NCBI GenBank assembly: GCA_900555125.1 | Contig: USKH01000086.1 | Coordinates: forward strand, 1-5,750 | From: an uncultured Clostridium sp. | Lineage (GTDB): Bacteria; Bacillota; Clostridia; Christensenellales; Pumilibacteraceae | Direction: 5' to 3' | DNA: 5,750 nucleotides | Shown here: piece by piece, positions 1 to 5,034 of the stretch | How positions within the stretch are numbered: the first letter of the stretch is position 1 | Layout: every line of letters starts with the position of its first letter | Position numbers and translations under genes: made by a program | The notes under the pieces: model-generated | Told to the model about the DNA's origin: nothing | Databases searched by the model: none | What the model saw: only the letters and a program-made list of their open reading frames with translations

Positions 1-104
1 TTGCGCTTACCGGCGATATTATGACAATGCCGGGGCTTCCCAAAACCCCCGCCGCCGAGAATATCGACGTTGACGATGACGGAATAATAAGCGGATTGTT
101 TTAA
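1..104 (+). CDS. fhs: Formate-tetrahydrofolate ligase, C-terminal end only (partial)
   Basis: The frame opens at the window edge (first full codon at base 3) and gives 33 residues ending in TAA at 102-104. The peptide contains GDIMTMPGLPK, then PAAENIDVDDDG and a terminal GLF, which matches the very conserved C-terminus of formyltetrahydrofolate synthetase as I know the family. The enzyme ligates formate to tetrahydrofolate using ATP, in the cytoplasm, feeding one-carbon metabolism and, in acetogens, the methyl branch of the Wood-Ljungdahl pathway. The full protein is usually about 550 residues, so more than 90% lies outside the window and catalytic residues cannot be checked. The gene converges on the minus-strand Dabb gene and a terminator follows 14 bases after its stop. 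The identity is firm despite the short length; an acetogenic lifestyle does not follow from it, because many fermenters carry this enzyme. Confidence 0.93.
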   Translation, partial: ALTGDIMTMPGLPKTPAAENIDVDDDGIISGLF

Positions 105-118
105 TGCCGTATAACAAA

Positions 119-156
119 AAACGTACCCCGAGTAAAAACGTATTCGGGGTACGTTT
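119..156. terminator. Bidirectional intrinsic terminator between fhs and the Dabb gene
   Basis: Bases 119-131 pair perfectly with 144-156 (13 bp, core ACCCCGA/TCGGGGT) around a 12-base loop. On the + strand the stem runs into TTTATTA, a weak U-tract. On the minus strand it is followed by TTTTTTGTTAT, a better U-tract. The site lies between two convergent genes (stops at 104 and 180), so it probably ends transcripts from both. Confidence 0.88.
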
Positions 157-179
157 ATTATGTTTAGCTATGCAAACTG

Positions 180-464
180 TCAGATTACGAAATCGACGGC
201 ATGGCGACTTACGCGGATTTGCTTGCAAAGAGAGGAAGCCGCCACGTGCAACGGATGAGTGGCATATGTATGCAGGTCTTCAAAGCTGTCGAAAGTGGTG
301 ATAAGAACCGCGTCGCAGTTGTCGTCCGAGCCTTGGTTTACACCAATTTCCATCGAGCGCAAAACGTCTATTTTGCCGTCGAGGTCTTTAAGAGCCTGCA
401 AAAATTTGTTCATTTGCTCGTTTGTACCGGGCTTGAATTTCCACATTACCACGTGTTTAATCAT
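180..464 (-). CDS. Dabb (stress-responsive dimeric alpha/beta barrel) domain protein
   Basis: The product has 94 residues, nearly all one Dabb domain (Pfam Dabb type). It begins with the characteristic first strand MIKHVVMWKF and carries the typical FDSFEDLHTYATHPLH segment near residues 58-71, where the conserved His-Pro lies. Proteins of this size form dimeric ferredoxin-like barrels. A few plant and fungal members are enzymes, but most bacterial ones have no assigned reaction. No signal peptide or membrane segment is visible, so it should be cytoplasmic. The start is ATG at 464, with GGAG (minus strand, 477-474) nine bases upstream. Only 18 bases separate it from the stop of the patatin gene, so the two are almost certainly cotranscribed. 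The family call is firm; substrate and role are unknown. Confidence 0.88.
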   Translation of the reverse strand: MIKHVVMWKFKPGTNEQMNKFLQALKDLDGKIDVLRSMEIGVNQGSDDNCDAVLITTFDSFEDLHTYATHPLHVAASSLCKQIRVSRHAVDFVI

Positions 465-482
465 GTTGTTTATCTCCGAATT

Positions 483-1364
483 TTATTTGAACATAACCTT
501 TGTTATGTCGTAGATTTTATTTTTTGCGGCGTCGTAACCGCGTTTATACATTTCCGAAAATCCTTCTTTGCTGGCGGACGAAAATTCGTCCGTGTCAACC
601 GGAATAAGCACGTCCGAATCGACAATTCCGCTTATCGAAGCATTGGTGCTCATTATCGAAAAAACCGTTTTGATGACGGACGGAGTGCTTAGTTTGTCCG
701 AGCCTTCGCCGCGAGTCGGGTTAACGTCCACGGTCACAACGTTGTCCGCGCCCAGTATGCGGCACAGGTCGGTTGGAATATTGTTAAGAACGCCGCCGTC
801 CACGAGATGCATACCGTTGTACACAACCGGTCTGAAAAACAGAGGAACGCATGCCGATGCCGAAACCGCCGTTGCGGCATGCCCTTTGGTAAAAAAAATC
901 TGGTTTGCCGTGATCAGGTCAACCGCAACGCATGCAAAGCGTTTGCCCTGACGCGCGTTTATATCCTCGATAGTGGCGTCGCCGATAAAGTCTGTTATTA
1001 TCCGAGCGATTTTAACGGGGTCGTTTGGCATTAAAAAGTTGCCGTTGTGAATGTCGCGATTGCTTAAAACCGAGCCGTAGTCCAGCATCCGGTCGGCGGA
1101 AATGCCGTACGCATATAACGCGCCCACTATCGCGCCCGCGCTCGTTCCCGCAATAATATCGAACTGTAAACCCGCCTCTTCAAACGCTTTAATCGCGCCT
1201 ATGTGAGCAAAGCCGCGTGCGCCGCCTCCGCCTAAACACAAAGCGGTTACGCCTTTTCTTTTCAGCTTGCCTTTTTTAAGAAGAGAAAGCCGCTTTTCTT
1301 TTTTTATTTCGTCGATATTTTCGATTATTTCGGTGGAATTGTTTTTGAAAAGCTTCATTGTCAT
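483..1364 (-). CDS. Patatin-like phospholipase (RssA/NTE-type serine hydrolase)
   Basis: The product has 293 residues. All hallmarks of a bacterial patatin domain are present: the glycine-rich oxyanion-hole motif GGGGARGFAHIG from residue 45, the nucleophile elbow GTSAG with Ser75, and DGG with the catalytic Asp189, followed by VLNNIP. This is a Ser-Asp dyad lipid acyl hydrolase, so it probably releases fatty acids from phospholipids; the true substrate cannot be read from sequence. There is no signal peptide. Residues 1-37 are a charged, lysine-rich extension ahead of the core, which in many relatives starts near the methionine. ATG at 1364 is chosen because GGCGG (minus strand, 1377-1373) sits eight bases upstream; a second in-frame ATG at 1358 is possible. 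The gene follows rplI by 53 bases, with a terminator-like hairpin in the gap, and precedes the Dabb gene. Confidence 0.93.
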   Translation of the reverse strand: MTMKLFKNNSTEIIENIDEIKKEKRLSLLKKGKLKRKGVTALCLGGGGARGFAHIGAIKAFEEAGLQFDIIAGTSAGAIVGALYAYGISADRMLDYGSVLSNRDIHNGNFLMPNDPVKIARIITDFIGDATIEDINARQGKRFACVAVDLITANQIFFTKGHAATAVSASACVPLFFRPVVYNGMHLVDGGVLNNIPTDLCRILGADNVVTVDVNPTRGEGSDKLSTPSVIKTVFSIMSTNASISGIVDSDVLIPVDTDEFSSASKEGFSEMYKRGYDAAKNKIYDITKVMFK

Positions 1365-1365
1365 T

Positions 1366-1406
1366 AAAAAAACCGCCGCAAAAAGAATAATACCCTTTAA
1401 GCGGCG
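1366..1406 (-). terminator. Intrinsic terminator after rplI, abutting the patatin start codon
   Basis: Read on the minus strand, CGCCGC (1406-1401) pairs with GCGGCG (1379-1374) around a 21-base loop, which may add a short AAAG/CTTT inner helix. One base later comes a run of seven T (1372-1366). It looks like the end of the rplI transcript. Unusually, the T-run ends two bases before the ATG of the next gene, and the 3' arm is the only Shine-Dalgarno-like sequence of that gene. The stem is short and the loop large, so read-through is plausible. Confidence 0.65.
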
Positions 1407-1417
1407 AAAATATTACT

Positions 1418-1864
1418 TTACTGAGCGGCTTTTACGATAACTTTCAGCTTTGCTGAAACTTCCGCATAAGGCTTGACGGTAATGATATATTCGCCCACCG
1501 ATTTAATGGGATCGGACAAAACGATTTTTTTCTTATCGATATCCACGCCCTGTTTTTTGAGTGCGTCGGCTATCGCCTGAGTGTTAAGTGCGCCGAACAG
1601 CTTTCCGGTTTCGCCCGTTTTAATTTCGACGACAACCGTTTTTGTTTCAAGCTCTTTTGCCAGCTTTATCGCTTCGGCTTTTTCGGCGGCTTTGCGTTTT
1701 TCCTCGGCTGCTTTGGAAATGTTGATGCTGTTAACCTGCGTGGAGGTTGCAATGGTGGCAAGTCCGTTTTTAATAAGGAAGTTTCTGCCGTATCCGTCGC
1801 TTACTTCTATAACGTCGTTTTTTTTGCCCTGACCTTTTACGTCTTTCAAGAGAATTACTTTCAT
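1418..1864 (-). CDS. rplI: 50S ribosomal protein L9
   Basis: The product has 148 residues, the normal length for L9. The N-terminal domain starts with MKVILLKDVKGQGKK and continues with VSDGYGRNFLIKNGLA (about residues 22-37), the rRNA-binding part of L9. A lysine- and alanine-rich helix follows (about 45-75), then the C-terminal domain with KLFGALN near residue 90. L9 binds 23S rRNA at the base of the L1 stalk and helps keep the reading frame. An in-frame ATG lies 30 bases upstream at 1894, but the promoter and ribosome binding site exclude it: the predicted transcript begins around 1890 and AAGGAG lies at 1883-1878. In B. subtilis rplI sits next to gdpP and the replicative helicase gene; neither is here. 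The gene is first in a minus-strand block with the patatin and Dabb genes. Confidence 0.97.
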   Translation of the reverse strand: MKVILLKDVKGQGKKNDVIEVSDGYGRNFLIKNGLATIATSTQVNSINISKAAEEKRKAAEKAEAIKLAKELETKTVVVEIKTGETGKLFGALNTQAIADALKKQGVDIDKKKIVLSDPIKSVGEYIITVKPYAEVSAKLKVIVKAAQ

Positions 1865-1877
1865 TTGAATGTGTTTA

Positions 1878-1883
1878 CTCCTT
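1878..1883 (-). promoter_or_regulatory. Ribosome binding site of rplI
   Basis: AAGGAG on the minus strand lies 13 bases ahead of ATG 1864, a somewhat long but workable spacing. It falls inside the frame that would run from ATG 1894, so it supports the shorter, canonical L9 start. Confidence 0.8.
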
Positions 1884-1896
1884 ATTCTTTGCATAT

Positions 1897-1925
1897 ATTA
1901 TATAGCGAAACGTAAATTTTGTCAA
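1897..1925 (-). promoter_or_regulatory. Perfect-consensus sigma-A promoter for rplI
   Basis: The minus strand shows TTGACA (1925-1920), a 17-base spacer, and TATAAT (1902-1897): both hexamers and the spacing match the housekeeping consensus exactly. The expected transcription start is near 1890, giving a leader of about 26 bases with AAGGAG in it. Strong constitutive expression fits a ribosomal protein gene. Confidence 0.9.
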
Positions 1926-1947
1926 GTACGGGAATATTTTATTTTAT
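1919..1947 (+). promoter_or_regulatory. Possible promoter of the DUF1540 gene, sharing its -35 with the rplI promoter
   Basis: TTGTCA (1919-1924) is followed, after 17 bases, by TTTTAT (1942-1947), which matches the -10 consensus at four of six positions. The -35 hexamer overlaps the rplI -35 on the other strand by five bases. The predicted leader would be about 55 bases and include a small GCGAA/TTCGC hairpin (1971-1984). The weak -10 makes this only a candidate; I saw no better one before the ribosome binding site. Confidence 0.3.
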
Positions 1948-1995
1948 TAGGTGCAAAAATAATAGTGCAGGCGAATTTATTCGCTATTTAATTTC

Positions 1996-2000
1996 GGAGG
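1996..2000 (+). promoter_or_regulatory. Ribosome binding site of the DUF1540 gene
   Basis: GGAGG, the full core Shine-Dalgarno sequence, lies nine bases ahead of ATG 2010 and is the strongest such site in the window. It fixes the start of this small gene. Confidence 0.88.
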
Positions 2001-2009
2001 TATAACACC

Positions 2010-2306
2010 ATGAAAGACTTAAAATGCGGACTTACGAGATGTAAGCACAACAAGGGCTATTGCTGCTGCGCAAAGAATATCGACGTCGATAAGCACGCCG
2101 ATTGCCTTACCTATACGCCGGTTTCCGGAAAAACCGACGTCGAAGCGGCATCGGATTTCAAAAAAGCCAATTACAACGTAGACACCGCGGTTGCGTGTAC
2201 CGCAAATTGCATTTTCAACAAAGACAATGTCTGCCACGCCAACGGCATTACCGTTATGAGCGAGGAGGGTAAGCCCGCCGGCTGCCTTACCTTTATCAAA
2301 GCGTAA
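2010..2306 (+). CDS. Cysteine-rich protein with two DUF1540 modules
   Basis: The product has 98 residues and ten cysteines, arranged as two copies of the short DUF1540 module. Module 1 spans about residues 4-36 with Cys6, Cys11, the triplet Cys18-20 and Cys32. Module 2 spans about 61-96 with Cys63, Cys67, Cys75 and Cys92, in the order C-x3-C-x7-C-x16-C. Each module shows the family order of a C..C-x-x-N start, an I-x-V strand after the third Cys position, and a final C-L-T-(Y/F). Four conserved Cys per module suggest metal (zinc or iron) binding, but this is inference: the family has no established function. There is no signal peptide or membrane segment. The gene has a strong ribosome binding site and its own terminator, so it appears to be monocistronic, divergent from rplI. 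Confidence 0.88.
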   Translation: MKDLKCGLTRCKHNKGYCCCAKNIDVDKHADCLTYTPVSGKTDVEAASDFKKANYNVDTAVACTANCIFNKDNVCHANGITVMSEEGKPAGCLTFIKA

Positions 2307-2335
2307 TGTTAAGGCAAAACGGCTAAGGGGGGGCT

Positions 2336-2362
2336 CGCCCGGACTTGTTCCGGGCGTTTTTT
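2336..2362 (+). terminator. Intrinsic terminator of the DUF1540 gene
   Basis: CGCCCGGA (2336-2343) pairs with TCCGGGCG (2349-2356) over 8 bp with a five-base loop, followed directly by six T (2357-2362). It starts 30 bases after the stop at 2306 and insulates this gene from the oxidoreductase promoter downstream. Confidence 0.93.
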
Positions 2363-2376
2363 ATGCGCTGCAAAAC

Positions 2377-2405
2377 TTGTATTTTATTGCCGATTGTGAT
2401 ATAAT
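2377..2405 (+). promoter_or_regulatory. Extended -10 promoter for the FAD oxidoreductase gene
   Basis: A perfect TATAAT (2400-2405) is preceded by TG and one base (2397-2399), the extended -10 arrangement. A weak -35, TTGTAT (2377-2382), sits 17 bases upstream. The expected start of transcription is near 2412, leaving a leader of about 25 bases that carries the GGAG site at 2427-2430. The promoter overlaps the longer frame that would begin at TTG 2377, which rules that start out. Confidence 0.82.
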
Positions 2406-2436
2406 TGCTTTTGTAAAAATATTTGCGGAGAAAAAA

Positions 2437-3942
2437 ATGAAAAAAGTAATGATAATCGGCGGCGGAATAGCCGGGCTTACTTGCGGCGCAAAGCTTCAAA
2501 AAATCGGTTTCGACGTTACCGTTTACGAAAAAAATAACGTTGTCGGCGGAATGTGTAGCAGCTGGAAAAGACGAGGCTACACCATAGACAACTGTATTCA
2601 CTGGATGACCGGCACGCGCCCCGGCACCGAGCTGAATGGGCTATGGCGCGAAACGGGTGCGCTTTCGGACGAAGTGAAGTTGTACGAAAAGCAAACATTT
2701 TACTCATCGGTTTACGTCGGACAAAAACTGAGTTTTTATCGCGATATCGAAAAATCGAGAGCGGAATTTCTTGCACTGTCGCCCGAGGACGGCAAAGAAA
2801 TAAACAAACTCTTCGACGCGGTGAAAGCCGCCGAAGGTATGGCTATGCCGGCAAAAAAGCCGTTTGACAAAATGTCCGTCGGCGAACTTTTGCGATTGGG
2901 TAAAATAATGGCGCCCGTGATAAAGGGCATGAGCGAATACAACAATGACGATTTAGTTTCGCTTGCCGCACGCTTTAAACATCCGCTTATAAGGCAGGCA
3001 ATAGTCGACTATATGCCCGCGAAATACAAAGTAAACGCATTTTTGGTGTCGTATGCAACCGTGACGAGCGGCAACGGCGATATACCTCTCGGCGGCTCGC
3101 TTAAAACGGCGGAAAGAATAGCGGATAAAATTACCTCGCTCGGCGGCAAAATCAACACCTCTTGCCCGGTAAAGCAAATAATCATAGAAAAAGGAAAGGC
3201 TACCGGCGTTCTGCTCGAAAACGGTCAAACCCGTTTTGCCGATTACGTCGTGTGCGCCGTCGATCCCTATTTTGCCTTTCATCGGCTGCTGCCCGAAAAA
3301 TACATGCCCGCAAAACTTAAAAAAATGTACGAAAAACGCGATTGGTTCCCTGTCGAAAGCAGCTTTCAGGCGGCGTATTCGGTTAAAGGCGTATTTCCCG
3401 AACTCAGCGAAACTACCGTCGTTCCCTGCCGCGAACTTAAAGTCGGCACGCGCATAATAAACAGAATGTCCGTTCAGTCGTATTCGTACGATCCGAGTTT
3501 TGCGCCGGACGGTGAATGCGTCGTTCAGGTGTCCGTACCGCAAACCGAAAAAGATTTTACTTTCTGGAGCGAGCTTGTCGCCGATAAGAACGCTTATTCG
3601 GACAAAAAACGCGAACTTGCCGCGGAAATACAAAAAAGAGCGGAAGAGGCGTTTCCGTGCATTGCCGGTAAAACTGAAGTTTTCGACGTGTGGACGCCGG
3701 TTTCGTATGCCTCGCGTTGTAACGCTTACCGCGGCGCGTACATGAGCTTTATTTCCGCCGTGAACGCAAAAGGCAGCGCACTTTTACGCGATAAGGTGAA
3801 AGGCGTAAAAAATCTTTTTCTTGCAAGCCAGTGGGTAACGGGACCGGGCGGATTGCCGTCCGCGGCTTCGAGCGGCAGTTTCTGCGCTTACAGAATTATC
3901 GGCAAAGAAAAGCATAAATCAAACACGAGTGTCAGCCGATAA
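2437..3942 (+). CDS. FAD-dependent oxidoreductase, phytoene desaturase/CrtI-like
   Basis: The product has 501 residues, the usual size of the CrtI/carotenoid-isomerase-like amine oxidase superfamily. The N-terminus MKKVMIIGGGIAGL holds the Rossmann GGGIAG (residues 8-13), with Glu31 closing the second strand to bind the FAD ribose, then VVGGM (35-39). A GYTIDNCIHWMTG stretch (47-59) takes the place of the usual FD-x-G segment. The C-terminal FAD motif is intact at about residues 456-486 (KNLFLASQWVTGPGG, then SSGSFCAYRI). These enzymes desaturate, isomerise or saturate lipophilic polyenes or related substrates. No carotenoid gene is nearby, so the substrate is unknown and phytoene should not be assumed. 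It should be cytoplasmic or membrane-associated; I see no signal peptide. ATG 2437 is chosen for its GGAG six bases upstream and for the promoter just before it. Confidence 0.88.
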   Translation: MKKVMIIGGGIAGLTCGAKLQKIGFDVTVYEKNNVVGGMCSSWKRRGYTIDNCIHWMTGTRPGTELNGLWRETGALSDEVKLYEKQTFYSSVYVGQKLSFYRDIEKSRAEFLALSPEDGKEINKLFDAVKAAEGMAMPAKKPFDKMSVGELLRLGKIMAPVIKGMSEYNNDDLVSLAARFKHPLIRQAIVDYMPAKYKVNAFLVSYATVTSGNGDIPLGGSLKTAERIADKITSLGGKINTSCPVKQIIIEKGKATGVLLENGQTRFADYVVCAVDPYFAFHRLLPEKYMPAKLKKMYEKRDWFPVESSFQAAYSVKGVFPELSETTVVPCRELKVGTRIINRMSVQSYSYDPSFAPDGECVVQVSVPQTEKDFTFWSELVADKNAYSDKKRELAAEIQKRAEEAFPCIAGKTEVFDVWTPVSYASRCNAYRGAYMSFISAVNAKGSALLRDKVKGVKNLFLASQWVTGPGGLPSAASSGSFCAYRIIGKEKHKSNTSVSR

Positions 3943-3976
3943 AAATTTAAAAATTTTCATGCGTTTATCGCACTCG
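3926..3976 (+). terminator. Imperfect hairpin over the oxidoreductase stop codon, possible weak terminator
   Basis: CGAGTG (3926-3931) pairs with CACTCG (3971-3976), and CGATAAA (3937-3943) pairs with TTTATCG (3964-3970); a five-base bulge sits on the 5' side and the AT-rich loop is 20 bases. The stop codon TAA (3940-3942) lies in the stem. Seven T follow, but only nine bases later (3986-3992), so termination may be inefficient and some transcripts could continue into the transporter gene. Confidence 0.4.
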
Positions 3977-3978
3977 GC

Positions 3979-3996
3979 TTGCAAATTTTTTTGCAA
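3979..3996. repeat. 18-bp palindrome over the -35 of the transporter promoter, possible operator
   Basis: TTGCAAA (3979-3985) and TTTGCAA (3990-3996) are perfect inverted arms around TTTT. Because TTGCAA is itself palindromic, the site also reads as two direct copies 12 bases apart. It covers the -35 and most of the spacer, where a repressor would block polymerase. It might instead be a chance AT-rich hairpin. Confidence 0.4.
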
Positions 3997-4007
3997 TATG
4001 TTAAAAT
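3979..4007 (+). promoter_or_regulatory. Extended -10 promoter for the EamA transporter gene
   Basis: TTGCAA (3979-3984) serves as -35, followed by exactly 17 bases and TAAAAT (4002-4007). TG plus one base (3999-4001) makes it an extended -10. The -10 ends only seven bases before ATG 4015, so the predicted transcription start coincides with the start codon. Confidence 0.75.
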
Positions 4008-4014
4008 AATCGCT

Positions 4015-5034
4015 ATGGATAAACGCAGAATAAATTCAATAATCGCGCCGCTTGCGCTTCTCGCCGCAACGATAATATGGGGCGTAGCTTTTGTCGTGGT
4101 AAAAAACGAAGTACATAATGTCGGAGCCGTCTATATGATAGCTTTCCGATTCACCGTAGCGGCGGCTTTTCTTGCACTCGTGTTTATTCCGCGTTATAAA
4201 AACATGACAAAAAAAACGTGGATTCACGGGCTTATCGTGGGCGCGCTTTTGTTTACCGCATATGCTTTTCAGACAATAGGAGCAAAATACACAACCGCAG
4301 GCAACAGCGCATTTTTAACCGCTTTGTACGTAGTGTTGGTGCCGCTTCTCGGTGCGCTGATTTTTCGTAAAAAGCCGGACCTGTTGGACTTTATCTGCGC
4401 AATTATCGCAATAATAGGAATAGGCTTTATCAGTCTTTCGGGCTTTTCCGTAAATAAAGGCGACGTTTTAACCGTTATATGCAGCCTGTTTTTCGCTCTG
4501 CACATAATAGCGTTGTCCTCGTTTACCAAAACCGACGACATATGCCTTCTTACAATGCTGCAATTCCTGTTTGCTGCGGCGCTTGCGTGGATAGTTGCCC
4601 CCGTTTACGACGGAGCGTTCCCGCTTGCCGCCGTTAAAAATTCCGGCACGATTTTCGCCATGTTGTTTTTGGGAATACTCTCGTCCGGTTTTGCATACCT
4701 TTGCCAAAGCTTCGGTCAGAAATATACCAAAGCCGCCGCCAGTGCGGTTCTTTTGTCCATGGAATCGGTGTTCGGCGCGCTCGCAGGCTGGCTGTGGGGC
4801 GACGAAAGCATGTCGCCTATGTTTATAGTCGGAGCCGTGCTTATGCTGATTGCTCTCGTGTCCGGACAGACCGGACTTTCGTTTATCCCGCCGCTCGGCA
4901 AATATTTCGGCGGTAAATCGGGAAAAACCGCAGTTCCGGATGAAAAAAATACCGAAAACACGCAAGAATCGGATGAAAAAAGCCATGACGTAATAAAATC
5001 GGAAGGATGTCCTACCGATGAAAAACACGATTAA
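4015..5034 (+). CDS. EamA/DMT-superfamily transporter
   Basis: The product has 339 residues. It shows two EamA repeats of about five hydrophobic helices each, roughly residues 10-140 and 148-290, giving about ten membrane segments. Typical signatures are AATIIWGVAF in helix 1 (17-26), the AKYTTAGNSAFLTALY segment with the following VPLLGALIFRKKP in the first repeat, and SAVLLSMESVFGALAGWL in the second. The family exports or takes up small metabolites such as amino acids; the substrate cannot be told from sequence. Residues from about 296 to 339 form a hydrophilic, Lys/Glu/Asp-rich tail, probably disordered and cytoplasmic. ATG 4015 is the first ATG of the frame and precedes helix 1 by about eleven residues. 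It has no Shine-Dalgarno sequence and lies at the predicted transcription start. Its 3' end overlaps the alkyltransferase gene by 17 bases, so the two form an operon. Confidence 0.92.
   Translation: MDKRRINSIIAPLALLAATIIWGVAFVVVKNEVHNVGAVYMIAFRFTVAAAFLALVFIPRYKNMTKKTWIHGLIVGALLFTAYAFQTIGAKYTTAGNSAFLTALYVVLVPLLGALIFRKKPDLLDFICAIIAIIGIGFISLSGFSVNKGDVLTVICSLFFALHIIALSSFTKTDDICLLTMLQFLFAAALAWIVAPVYDGAFPLAAVKNSGTIFAMLFLGILSSGFAYLCQSFGQKYTKAAASAVLLSMESVFGALAGWLWGDESMSPMFIVGAVLMLIALVSGQTGLSFIPPLGKYFGGKSGKTAVPDEKNTENTQESDEKSHDVIKSEGCPTDEKHD
5003..5007 (+). promoter_or_regulatory. Ribosome binding site of ogt inside the transporter gene
   Basis: AAGGA lies ten bases ahead of ATG 5018, within the last codons of the transporter. 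Ribosomes finishing the transporter at 5034 pass over it, so translational coupling is likely. Confidence 0.75.

Noticed and set aside
201..692. Plus-strand open frame (163 codons) across the Dabb and patatin genes
   Set aside because: It crosses two well-supported minus-strand genes and the gap between them, with no motif of its own.
1865..1894. Ten-residue N-terminal extension of L9 from ATG 1894
   Set aside because: The predicted transcript starts near 1890, the ribosome binding site lies inside this stretch, and L9 begins canonically with MKVILL.
2324..2340. Run of seven G followed by CTCGCCC as a separate structural element
   Set aside because: There is one G-run only, so no quadruplex, and the CCC is better used by the adjacent 8-bp terminator stem. 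At most it is a competing pairing.
2377..2436. Upstream TTG start for the oxidoreductase
   Set aside because: The TTG is the -35 element and the stretch contains the -10; GGAG six bases before ATG 2437 and the Rossmann motif position fit the shorter protein.
2953..3633. Long minus-strand open frame (226 codons) opposite the oxidoreductase
   Set aside because: It lies fully within a gene with intact family motifs on the other strand, has no ribosome binding site and no recognisable motif. It is a shadow of the biased codon use of the real gene.
3979..4014. Upstream TTG start for the transporter
   Set aside because: The TTG is the -35 element, the stretch is not transcribed from that promoter, and it has no ribosome binding site.
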